Assembly (NCBI GenBank): GCA_017505635.1
Contig: JAFVOU010000029.1
Location: 1-64,000 of the forward strand
Source of the DNA: Oscillospiraceae bacterium
GTDB taxonomy: Bacteria > Bacillota > Clostridia > Oscillospirales > Ruminococcaceae
Reading direction: 5' to 3'
DNA: 64,000 nucleotides
Shown piece by piece: positions 44,360 through 51,838 of the stretch. The notes below the pieces were generated by a model. The model worked only from the letters and a program-made list of their open reading frames with translations, had not been told where the DNA came from and made no database searches. Every line of letters starts with the position of its first letter. The first letter of the stretch is position 1. Position numbers and translations under genes: made by a program.

Positions 44360-44559
44360 ATCAGTACTCCTTCAGAGTTTAACTTAAATATAATCCAATA
44401 TGTAATATCTTTAGTTATTCTGTTTAATTATGTGAATATTATACAAATATTTCATTAAAAGTTTGTAACCTTAGATAGTATACCATGAGTTTTAAAAAAT
44501 TCAATAGTTAATATGTATTTATTAAATAGAATATTGTTTCAGATTATACATATCATAGA

Positions 44560-46317
44560 TTACCAGAATTTATAAGGGTCATAACGATGGTTACCGCTCT
44601 TGATTTCAAAGTGCAGATGGTTACCTGTACTGTTGCCTGTTGAACCCATTCGTGCGATAAGCTGACCTTTTTTAACCTGTTCGCCATAACCTACAAGGAG
44701 AGATGAACAGTGTGCATACACGGTCTGATAGCCGTTGCCGTGGTCAACAATAAGATACACGCCATAACCACGGTTTGTATATTTTGCTGTTGTTACAATA
44801 CCATCGTCAGAAGCATAAATAGGTGTGCCATAAGGACCCGCAATGTCAACACCGTTGTGTGCCGGATACTGACCTGCAAAGCCACGGCTGATGCGAACAC
44901 CGCCGCCTGTAGGCCAGCCGAATGCGCCTGAACCCACGTTCTGCAGTACACCAACACTTGGCAGATAACGGCCAACCTCGATGATTTCTTTGACCGGTTC
45001 TTTGATTACAACAGTTTCGATAACTGTTTCACTCTGTGCAATACCGTCGATATATGTTACATCAACAGTAACTTTATTAAGACCTTTTTCACCTTTCTGG
45101 ACAGTTTTTGTTGTGCCAAGGTTCATAGAGTTGTTGGAGCGCTGTTCTGTAGCATATGCTGTTTCAATTTCGCGCACTTCTCTTACAACTTCTTTTACCT
45201 GCAGGAAAGGCACAGCCTGACTTACAAGCACCTGGTCGCCAACCCAGAGACCGCCGCCTTCCAGTTCCGGATTAAGATTGTAAAGTTCTCTGAGACGCAG
45301 ACCATTTTTGTTTGCAATAAGAGATGGTGAATCCCCCTGAACAACTGTATACCACACTTCGCCTTCTACAAGACCGGTGATTTTTTCTGTAAGTTTACTT
45401 TCATCAACAATAGTGTCTGTAAAGAAAATGCCTTCTGTAAGTGACACATCCTGCACAAAACCTACAGTTTTGTTTTCGGCACCGTCATCGTAAGGTGCCA
45501 GCATACTGTCGATAGCCGCCTGTACAGGTTCAACATTTTCTACTGCACCGTGAAATTCGCCGTCAACATAAAGACCTGTTGCGCTTACAATATCCTCTTC
45601 CGATGCCTGAAGTATTGCGTCAGAAAGACGTCTTTCGTCCACAATTGTATTGCCAAGTTTTGTTGTTATTTTAATTTCAGGGTTCATTGACCACTGCTGA
45701 CTGTCGTCAAGAGTAACAAGTTTGTTTTTAATAACTGTATCTGCATTTTTAAGCACTGTATAGTTATCAATAACACCGATTTCCTGACCATCAAGTGAAA
45801 CTTTCACAGCATAGCCCTGTTTGAGACCGAAAGTGATAACAGCAACCATAACCGCAAAGCAAAGTGCAGGAACAAGATAGCTTACAAGAACAGGCACGAA
45901 CTGTCTGTTCTTTTTGAACCCCTGTGCCACATAGTCGCGCACTTCTTTGCCTGTTTGGCGGGTAGAGTCCTCCCTGCCCAGTTTTCTGAGCTTCTTTATA
46001 TTGATAAATGCACTTTTAATGCGGGCAAAAGGCAAGCCCAGATCATCAAAAATGCTGCCGAAAAATCTGTCTGCAAAGATACGTACTTCCTTAAAAATAC
46101 GTTTTAATTTTCTGTACCGTACATATGCAAATTTTCTTATCTTTTTCCAGGTTAAAATAACTGTAAGTTCAGCCGAATAACCCAGTCTGTAAAATATTGC
46201 AGTAAAAAACTGTTTTATGCCTTTTGCTGTCACCTTTTCCTGATTGTATCTTTTAAAAAGTGATTTAAGGCCTCCTGTTTTTGCCGCTTTATCCTTTTTG
46301 TTGTTTATTGCCGGCAT
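44560..46317 (-). CDS. Membrane-anchored LysM/G5/M23 peptidoglycan endopeptidase
   Basis: The 585-residue protein has a basic cytoplasmic N-terminus of about 140 residues, one membrane segment (LVSYLVPALCFAVMVAVITF, near 142-165) and an extracellular part. That part holds a LysM-like module (VVQGDSPSLIANKNGLRL, about 340-390), a G5 domain (VQKGEKGLNKVTVDVTYIDG, about 400-470) and a C-terminal M23 domain with zinc ligands in HNGVD and HLHFE. M23 enzymes cut peptide cross-links in peptidoglycan. The unusually long basic cytoplasmic tail is notable. AAAGGGG precedes the ATG. Similar proteins act in cell separation or sporulation. Confidence 0.92.
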   Translation of the reverse strand: MPAINNKKDKAAKTGGLKSLFKRYNQEKVTAKGIKQFFTAIFYRLGYSAELTVILTWKKIRKFAYVRYRKLKRIFKEVRIFADRFFGSIFDDLGLPFARIKSAFINIKKLRKLGREDSTRQTGKEVRDYVAQGFKKNRQFVPVLVSYLVPALCFAVMVAVITFGLKQGYAVKVSLDGQEIGVIDNYTVLKNADTVIKNKLVTLDDSQQWSMNPEIKITTKLGNTIVDERRLSDAILQASEEDIVSATGLYVDGEFHGAVENVEPVQAAIDSMLAPYDDGAENKTVGFVQDVSLTEGIFFTDTIVDESKLTEKITGLVEGEVWYTVVQGDSPSLIANKNGLRLRELYNLNPELEGGGLWVGDQVLVSQAVPFLQVKEVVREVREIETAYATEQRSNNSMNLGTTKTVQKGEKGLNKVTVDVTYIDGIAQSETVIETVVIKEPVKEIIEVGRYLPSVGVLQNVGSGAFGWPTGGGVRISRGFAGQYPAHNGVDIAGPYGTPIYASDDGIVTTAKYTNRGYGVYLIVDHGNGYQTVYAHCSSLLVGYGEQVKKGQLIARMGSTGNSTGNHLHFEIKSGNHRYDPYKFW

Positions 46318-46400
46318 TCAAAATACCCCTTTATATTCTTGTGAAATTACATTCAAATCCAATTAAAAATGCTTAAAGCATACCTAATTAATTATACACA

Positions 46401-46440
46401 ACAATAGGCGTTTTTTCAAGAAAAAACGCCTATTGTTTAT
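46401..46440 (-). terminator. Long intrinsic terminator after the RluA-family gene
   Basis: A perfect 16-bp stem (46401-46416 with 46421-46436; core AATAGGCGTTTTTT) has the tetraloop CAAG. It lies 8 bases after the leftward stop and includes internal T/A runs that work in both directions. Confidence 0.85.
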
Positions 46441-46447
46441 AGTTTAT

Positions 46448-47326
46448 CTATATTTTTATCACAATATCTTCCATATCCTGGGGCAAATCGGAATTTATTA
46501 CCACTTTGCTGTTGTCAAAGGGCGAAATAAACTCCAGTTTTCTGCAGTGAAGGGCATGACGGTTTATATATTCCGTACTGCCGCCGTACAAATCGTCACC
46601 TGCAAGCGGATATCCAAGATGAGAAAAATGCACCCTTATCTGATGCGTGCGCCCTGTGTGAAGCTTTATATCCAGCAGAGAAAAGCTTTCGTTCTGCTTT
46701 AAAACCGTATATTCGGTTTTTGCATACTGCCCGCCCTCACGGACACAGCGTGTGATAATGCTTTCGGTCTGTCTGGCTATTGGCAGTTCAATTATTCCCT
46801 GCTGTTTTTCCACTTTTCCCTGCACAATGGCTGTGTAGGTTTTGTCCACATTACCTTTAAGCTTTTCGGCACTGTAGGCATCAAGGGCGATAAGCACCAG
46901 CCCCGATGTGTTTTTGTCAAGACGGTTTATAGCACGGAATATCTTTTGCTGTCCCCTGTTTTTCCAGTAGCCTACAAAGGCATTTGCAAGGGTGTCTGTG
47001 GGATGATTGAAGGACGGGTGAACAGGCATATAATAAGGCTTGTTTACCACCATACAGCACTGGTCCATATACACAATATCCATTGGTATATCCTGGGCAA
47101 TAACGGTGCTTTTTCCGGCATTTTCTGCGGTATCTGCCGCATTGACCACAACATTCTGCCCTGTTTTTACTTTATAGTCACTGTTCTGTTTTACCCCGTC
47201 AACAAGAATTCCTTCGGGAAGAAATTTCACCCTTTTTATAAGTGCAAGGCTTACCCCGTTGCCACGCAGAAAAGCAGTGAGGCTTTTGCCTTCGTCCTCG
47301 GATTTTACAACAAAGTTTATCTGCAT
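46448..47326 (-). CDS. RluA family RNA pseudouridine synthase
   Basis: The 292-residue protein has an N-terminal S4-like domain (about 1-65, SLTAFLRGNGVSLALIKRVKF) and the RluA catalytic motif RAINRLDKNTSGLVL with Asp137. The C-terminal motif HTGRTHQIRVHFSHLGYPLAGD is also present. It isomerises uridine to pseudouridine in rRNA or tRNA; the target site is not readable. Its ATG overlaps the gdhA stop (TAATG, 47324-47328), so its translation is coupled to glutamate dehydrogenase. Confidence 0.94.
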   Translation of the reverse strand: MQINFVVKSEDEGKSLTAFLRGNGVSLALIKRVKFLPEGILVDGVKQNSDYKVKTGQNVVVNAADTAENAGKSTVIAQDIPMDIVYMDQCCMVVNKPYYMPVHPSFNHPTDTLANAFVGYWKNRGQQKIFRAINRLDKNTSGLVLIALDAYSAEKLKGNVDKTYTAIVQGKVEKQQGIIELPIARQTESIITRCVREGGQYAKTEYTVLKQNESFSLLDIKLHTGRTHQIRVHFSHLGYPLAGDDLYGGSTEYINRHALHCRKLEFISPFDNSKVVINSDLPQDMEDIVIKI

Positions 47327-48675
47327 TAATATGCCACACCCTGCTGTTTCATAGCTTCACAAACCTTTACAAAACCTGCAATATTTGCACCTGCAACAAG
47401 GTTTTTGCCGTCAGCATATTTTTTGCTTGTTTCGTAAATTGTTTCAAAGATATTTTCCATAATATCTTTAAGGCGCATATCAACTTCGTCAAAGCTCCAG
47501 GCAAGGCGCAGTGAGTTCTGGCTCATTTCCAGACCGCTTGTTGCAACGCCGCCGGCATTTGATGCTTTGCCCGGTGCATAAAGAATATCGCTGTTGAGGA
47601 AAACTTCGATAGCTTCAGGAGTAGAAGGCATATTTGCACCTTCTGCAACAGCTATACAGCCGTTTGCAACAAGTGCTTTTGCTCCGTTTTCATCCAGCTC
47701 GTTCTGTGTTGCACAAGGCAGAGCGATGTCACAAGGCACTGTCCAGATGTCACGACAGTTTTCGTAATATTCCGCATTTTTGTAGTAGTTGAGATATTCT
47801 TTGATTCTGCCGCGTTTAACTTCCTTGATTTCTTTGATAACATCAAGGTCAATACCGAATTTATGATAGATATAACCTGAGGAGTCGCTCATCGCCACTA
47901 CCTTTGCACCAAGCTGAATTGCTTTCTGTGCAGCATATATTGCAACGTTACCGCTGCCGGAAATAACCACACTTTTATCATCAAATGTTGTGTTTTTAAG
48001 AGTTTTAAGCATTTTTTCAGTAAAGTAGCAAAGACCATAGCCTGTTGCCTCTGTTCTTGCAAGAGAACCGCCAAATTCGATTGGCTTGCCTGTAAACACA
48101 CCTGTAAATTCGTTTGCAAGACGTTTGTACTGACCGTACATATATCCAACTTCACGTTTGCCAACACCGATATCGCCTGCAGGAACATCGGTAAACTGGC
48201 CGATATGACGGTAAAGCTCGTTCATATAGCTCTGGCAGAAACGCATAATTTCCATATCGCTTTTGCCTTTAGGGTCAAAGTCGCTGCCGCCTTTGCCTCC
48301 GCCCATTGCAAGGCCTGTAAGGGAGTTTTTGAATGTCTGTTCAAAACCGAGGAATTTGATAACGCTCTGGTTTACACTTGGGTGAAAACGCAGACCGCCC
48401 TTGTACGGACCGATTGCGCTGTTGAACTGACAGCGGTAGCCTGTGTTAACCTGCACCTTGCCCTTGTCATCTACCCAAGAAACACGGAATGTAATCATTC
48501 TTTCCGGTTCTACAATGCGTTCCAGAATACCAAGTGCTTCAATCTGCGGGTCTTTTTCCACCACCGGTTCCAATGTTTCCAGCACTTCTTCAACCGCCTG
48601 TAGAAATTCTTTTTCGTGAGAATACTTGCAGCAAAGGTCGTTGTACACTTTTTTTACATAATTATTGTTTATCAT
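47326..48675 (-). CDS. gdhA: NADP-type glutamate dehydrogenase
   Basis: The 449-residue hexameric-type glutamate dehydrogenase has FRVSWVDDKGKVQVNTGYR, PYKGGLRFHPSVN and the catalytic lysine motif AMGGGKGGSDFDPKGKSD. PAGDIGVGKREVGYMYGQYK follows, with a Rossmann domain SGSGNVAIYAAQKAIQLGA. It reversibly aminates 2-oxoglutarate. The ATG at 48675 is chosen: GGGG lies about 10 bases upstream and the length equals the family norm. A TTG at 48711 would add 12 residues without support. Cofactor preference (NADP) is inferred from overall similarity to the 449-residue class. Confidence 0.95.
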   Translation of the reverse strand: MINNNYVKKVYNDLCCKYSHEKEFLQAVEEVLETLEPVVEKDPQIEALGILERIVEPERMITFRVSWVDDKGKVQVNTGYRCQFNSAIGPYKGGLRFHPSVNQSVIKFLGFEQTFKNSLTGLAMGGGKGGSDFDPKGKSDMEIMRFCQSYMNELYRHIGQFTDVPAGDIGVGKREVGYMYGQYKRLANEFTGVFTGKPIEFGGSLARTEATGYGLCYFTEKMLKTLKNTTFDDKSVVISGSGNVAIYAAQKAIQLGAKVVAMSDSSGYIYHKFGIDLDVIKEIKEVKRGRIKEYLNYYKNAEYYENCRDIWTVPCDIALPCATQNELDENGAKALVANGCIAVAEGANMPSTPEAIEVFLNSDILYAPGKASNAGGVATSGLEMSQNSLRLAWSFDEVDMRLKDIMENIFETIYETSKKYADGKNLVAGANIAGFVKVCEAMKQQGVAY

Positions 48676-48826
48676 ACAGTTAAACCCCACTTTTTGAGAT
48701 ATTTTATACAATCAATATATACAGTATATAACAAAACAGGCTTTGAATAAAGATTTTTTTGAAAATTTTCATTGAATATTTTCAAAACCTGTGTTAAACT
48801 GTTAAATTGTAGAATGGAGTGATTTG

Positions 48827-49174
48827 ATGAATTACTGTTCAAACTGCGGTGTAAAACTGTCACCTGATGAAAGATTCTGTCACAACTGTGGCGTAACCGT
48901 TCAGCAGGGCGGCACAGCGCAAAGTTCATATACTTCTGCACAAAGCGGACAGAAGAGCAAATTTATTGCAGGTATCCTTGCAATTTTGCTTGGTACACTG
49001 GGCATACACAATTTTTATCTTGGCTTTACCAAAAAAGGCGTTACACAGCTTTTGCTGTTTGTATTCTTTTTGGGTTGGGTAAGCTTTATCTGGGGTATCG
49101 TTGACGGTATCAGAATTTTTACAGATAAAGTAAGCTGTGATGCAAAAGGCGTACCGCTTGCAGACAATATTTAG
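48827..49174 (+). CDS. TM2 domain protein with N-terminal zinc ribbon
   Basis: The 115-residue membrane protein starts with a double CxxC zinc ribbon (Cys4, Cys7, Cys18, Cys21 in MNYCSNCGVKL and FCHNCGV). A Gly/Ser/Gln linker follows, then a TM2 module with two membrane helices (FIAGILAILLGTLGIHNFYLG and LLLFVFFLGWVSFIWGIVDG). The function of such proteins is unknown. The ATG at 48827 follows GGAG; the in-frame TTG one codon earlier is not needed. The RNase P RNA begins about 10 bases after the stop, so the two may be co-transcribed. Confidence 0.9.
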   Translation: MNYCSNCGVKLSPDERFCHNCGVTVQQGGTAQSSYTSAQSGQKSKFIAGILAILLGTLGIHNFYLGFTKKGVTQLLLFVFFLGWVSFIWGIVDGIRIFTDKVSCDAKGVPLADNI

Positions 49175-49184
49175 TTTTTAATAT

Positions 49185-49509
49185 GAGTAAACCAGACGGC
49201 AGCGCGTTTTATCAACGTGAGGAAAGTCCGGGCTTCACAGGTCAAGGGTAGCTGATAACGTCAGCCGAGGGCGACCTTAGGGAAAGTGCAACAGAAAATT
49301 ACCGCCTGCTTTGCAGGTAAGGATGAAAAGGCGAGGCAAGAGCTCACCAGCATATTGGAGACAATATGGCTGTGTAAACCCTACCCGAAGCAACACCCGA
49401 CAGCAGAGCATATGTGACCTGCAGCTCTCAGGAGGTGGCTGGAGCTATAAGGCAACTTATAGTCGAGATAGATTGTCGTCTAATACAGAACCCGGCTTAT
49501 GGTTTGCTC
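49185..49509 (+). ncRNA. rnpB: RNase P RNA
   Basis: Universal RNase P RNA blocks are present in order: GAGGAAAGTCCGGGCTTCAC, a GGTCAAGGGTAGCTG region, ACAGAAAATTACCGCC, GGTAAGGATGAAAAGGCGAG, TAAACCCTACCCGAAGCAA and AGATAGATTGTCGTC, ending ACAGAACCCGGCTTATG. The 5' end GAGTAAACC (49185-49193) pairs with 3' GGTTTGCTC (49501-49509) to form helix P1. It is the catalytic RNA that matures tRNA 5' ends. A strong terminator follows at 49527-49558. Confidence 0.98.
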
Positions 49510-49526
49510 ATTTTAATAAAAAAGAA

Positions 49527-49558
49527 AGCAGTCAGTGAAAACTGACTGCTGTTTTTTT
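49527..49558 (+). terminator. Intrinsic terminator of rnpB
   Basis: AGCAGTCAGT pairs perfectly with ACTGACTGCT around a GAAA tetraloop, followed by GTTTTTTT. Confidence 0.95.
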
Positions 49559-49621
49559 GCTGTTTTTTATATGATTATACTATTTTGCAACAATGGTAGC
49601 TGTTGAATAAATTGATTTTTA

Positions 49622-49741
49622 TGTCATTCTGAGGCTTTAGCCGAAGAATCTCCCGGTTTGAACAGACATTATTTTGAGCAGACAGAGAGATACTTAACGG
49701 GAGGGCGCTGAGCCCCTCCCCCTACACCGCTCAGTATGACA
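49622..49741. repeat. Palindromic interspersed repeat, copy 1 (long form)
   Basis: The 120-nt element is bounded by TGTCATTCTGAG (49622-49633) and the near-inverted CTCAGTATGACA (49730-49741). Its interior has GAAGAATCTC and a GGGAGG...CCCTCCC hairpin (49700-49720). The ends and the GAAGAATCTC block match copy 2 at 53767-53847. It looks like a non-autonomous MITE-like or REP-type element; no transposase is in the window. Confidence 0.75.
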
Positions 49742-49756
49742 GTTTGAATTTATAAA

Positions 49757-49785
49757 TTGTTCGCAAAATTGAAATTTTGCGAACT
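49757..49785. other. Inverted repeat near the anti-sigma gene end
   Basis: GTTCGCAAAAT pairs with ATTTTGCGAAC over a short AT loop. It lies between the repeat element and the leftward gene's stop and may serve as that gene's terminator, though the U-tract is weak. Confidence 0.5.
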
Positions 49786-49806
49786 ATTATGCATATTAAA
49801 TTATGC

Positions 49807-50412
49807 TTATTTAGTAAAATTGTGTTCCCAATTACCATAAGCTGTCAGTGGCTGGTCTGCTTTTTTTGTTGCGATAAATGAGTTGATTTTCAGTTTATAA
49901 CTTCCGTCTTCTACATCATTCATATAGATTTTCATTGTTGCATGACCATCAATAATTTCTGCATAGCTTATAGAAGTATCTTCTTTCACTACTTTTCCGT
50001 TGCCATCTACAATCTGATAATCGCCAATTCCCAACTCTTCCGCTTCAAAAGGAGCATCTCCAGTGAAATAAGCTTCTATCACAAGAACATCATCGTTAAC
50101 GTTTAACTCGATTGCAATTTCATCAGTAGCCTGTTCATAAGTTGTTCCAACTATTGCGCCATCTGGACGTTTTATATCCTGAAAAAAACCTTTTAATACC
50201 CCTGATGCTGCCATTGCAGAAATGGAAAGTGATAAGCAGATTGCCATAGTGGCAAATACTGCTGCAGGTCTTTTAAACATTTTATTCTTTTTCATAATTG
50301 AATCCTTTCGTGTTTGGGAAATTTCAAGTTTGCAATTTGCTATGATGCGTCTTTTCATATCTTCCGGCATCACAATTTTTTCGGCGACATTTTTCATATT
50401 GCTATACTTCAT
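49807..50412 (-). CDS. Putative membrane-bound anti-sigma factor of the adjacent ECF sigma
   Basis: The 201-residue protein has a short basic cytoplasmic part (EKIVMPEDMKRRIIANCKLE), one membrane segment near residues 48-68 (AAVFATMAICLSLSISAMAA) and an external domain of about 130 residues (GFFQDIKRPDGAIVGTTYEQ onward). I recognise no named domain in the external part. The position directly after an ECF sigma gene, together with the cytoplasm-membrane-exterior layout, suggests an anti-sigma or sensor role (inference). The ATG at 50412 follows AAGGAG and lies 1 base after the sigma stop; an upstream ATG at 50433 overlaps the sigma gene and ribosome site. Confidence 0.7.
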   Translation of the reverse strand: MKYSNMKNVAEKIVMPEDMKRRIIANCKLEISQTRKDSIMKKNKMFKRPAAVFATMAICLSLSISAMAASGVLKGFFQDIKRPDGAIVGTTYEQATDEIAIELNVNDDVLVIEAYFTGDAPFEAEELGIGDYQIVDGNGKVVKEDTSISYAEIIDGHATMKIYMNDVEDGSYKLKINSFIATKKADQPLTAYGNWEHNFTK

Positions 50413-50413
50413 A

Positions 50414-50902
50414 TTACGAATACTCCTTTTCATAGATTTCTTTCAAAAGCTTACGTCCTTTTTGCAGTCTCATTTTTACTGCCGAAGATGTTCTGCTGAT
50501 TATTTTTGCAATATCCTCTATTCGGTATCCCTCAATGTAGTAGAGAGTTAAAACAAGTCTGTATTTTTCAGGTAACACAGTTAAAGCCTCAATTATTCCG
50601 TAATCTGTTTCTTCATCTGCAATTTGTTCAAGGAAGTTTTCTTCTATCTGTATATAACGTCCTCGAAAACGAAGCAGATCACGGCATTTATTGGTTGCGA
50701 CTTTAATGAGCCATGCTTTCTCATGCTCGCTGTCTACAAAAACAGGGGATTTTTGATAATATTTGATGATTGTCTCCTGAACTACATCTTCTGCGTCACT
50801 TTCGTTCTTCAACATAATCAAAGACAATCTGTATAGCATATCGCCGTATTTTCTGATTATGATTTCAATATCATCAGTTGGCCATTCTGATGTATTTATC
50901 AT
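50414..50902 (-). CDS. ECF-type RNA polymerase sigma factor
   Basis: The 162-residue sigma-70 family protein has region 2 (MLYRLSLIMLKNESDAEDVVQETIIKYY, HEKAWLIKVATNKCRDLLR) and region 4 (LPEKYRLVLTLYYIEGYRIEDIAKI, TSSAVKMRLQKGRKLLKEIY), without regions 1 and 3, as expected of ECF factors. It probably directs a small stress regulon and is held inactive by the downstream membrane protein. GGGGGG precedes the ATG. No ECF-type promoter with a distinctive -35 AAC motif could be fixed upstream. Confidence 0.93.
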   Translation of the reverse strand: MINTSEWPTDDIEIIIRKYGDMLYRLSLIMLKNESDAEDVVQETIIKYYQKSPVFVDSEHEKAWLIKVATNKCRDLLRFRGRYIQIEENFLEQIADEETDYGIIEALTVLPEKYRLVLTLYYIEGYRIEDIAKIISRTSSAVKMRLQKGRKLLKEIYEKEYS

Positions 50903-51250
50903 TCTCTCTCCCCCCTTTCACCTATAACACGTTTGAATAACCGATTTGGTCAATTTATTTGTAAAAATTTTTATTTTAAATTTTAATATAGCATAATTTT
51001 AAAGCAAAAAATAAACAAGAGCCAAACTGTTATAGTCTGGCTCCAATTTTAGTATTTATTAAATTTTAATCTATTCGTCAAATTCAAATTTTCCTAACAG
51101 TTTTAATTTACCATATTCTTATATTTATATCAATGTCATATAGAATGACGTAAACAAAGTGCAATGTCTTTAAAATAAAATATATTTATAGATTTGTTTT
51201 AAACTATATGCTATACTTTTTACATCACACAACGAAATGAGAAAAATGTT
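50903..51250. other. Intergenic region with orphan terminator and gene tail
   Basis: The 348-base gap holds an imperfect 9-bp hairpin with a U-rich leftward side (51019-51043). Just upstream of it on the minus strand (51071-51118) is a 15-codon open tail reading EYGKLKLLGKFEFDE followed by TAG. This looks like the end of a leftward gene whose body is gone. TGTCATATAGAATGAC at 51134-51149 resembles fused ends of the interspersed repeat. No complete gene is visible. Confidence 0.4.
51019..51043 (-). terminator. Orphan leftward terminator
   Basis: GAGCCAAAC pairs with GTCTGGCTC (one mismatch). Read leftward, it is followed by TTGTTTATTTTTTG. No intact gene precedes it on that strand. Confidence 0.6.
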
Positions 51251-51793
51251 ATGAAATGGGAATTTGCTTTTTTATACTTGCTGCAGGATATGCACAGTCC
51301 TGTTCTCGACAGCATAATGCTGTTTTTTACAAAAATGGGCAATATCGGTATGCCATGGCTTGGCCTTGCGGTTGTTTTTTTGTGTTTTAAAAAGACAAGA
51401 AAATGGGGTATTGCCATTCTTGGTTCGCTGCTGCTGAAAGAAATTGTCGGAAACCTTGTTCTTAAAAATCTTATCGCACGCAGTCGTCCCTGCTGGATTG
51501 ATACCACAGTACCGCTGCTGGTTTCTTCCCCGTCCAGCTATTCGTTTCCGTCAGGACATACTTTTGATGCCATTGCTGCATCGGTTTCAATCTTTCTATA
51601 TAACAAAAAAGCAGGCATCGCTGCAATTATCGTGGGGGCAATCATAGCTTTCAGCCGTATGTATCTGTTTGTACATTTTCCTACTGATGTACTTGCCTCA
51701 GTGGTTTTAGGCATTGTTGTGGCTGTATTTGTGCACAAAATTGTGGAAAGCTGTTCAACAGACAATATATATAAAATAAAAAGAACAATATAA
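51251..51793 (+). CDS. PAP2 family phosphatase
   Basis: The 180-residue membrane protein has the three phosphatidic-acid phosphatase motifs: KNLIARSRPCW, SFPSGHT (catalytic His region) and SRMYLFVHFPTDVLAS. About five membrane helices surround them. Members remove phosphate from undecaprenyl pyrophosphate, phosphatidic acid or related lipids at the outer membrane face. The upstream ribosome site is weak (ATGAGAAAAATGTT). It is monocistronic and ends at a strong terminator. Confidence 0.92.
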   Translation: MKWEFAFLYLLQDMHSPVLDSIMLFFTKMGNIGMPWLGLAVVFLCFKKTRKWGIAILGSLLLKEIVGNLVLKNLIARSRPCWIDTTVPLLVSSPSSYSFPSGHTFDAIAASVSIFLYNKKAGIAAIIVGAIIAFSRMYLFVHFPTDVLASVVLGIVVAVFVHKIVESCSTDNIYKIKRTI

Positions 51794-51799
51794 ATATAA

Positions 51800-51838
51800 A
51801 AGCAGTCAGTATATTTCAGCTGACTGCTTTGTTTTTTA
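51800..51838. terminator. Intrinsic terminator between convergent genes
   Basis: AGCAGTCAG pairs with CTGACTGCT around an AT loop, followed by TTGTTTTTTA. The arm sequence is almost the same as in the rnpB terminator at 49527. Confidence 0.88.
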
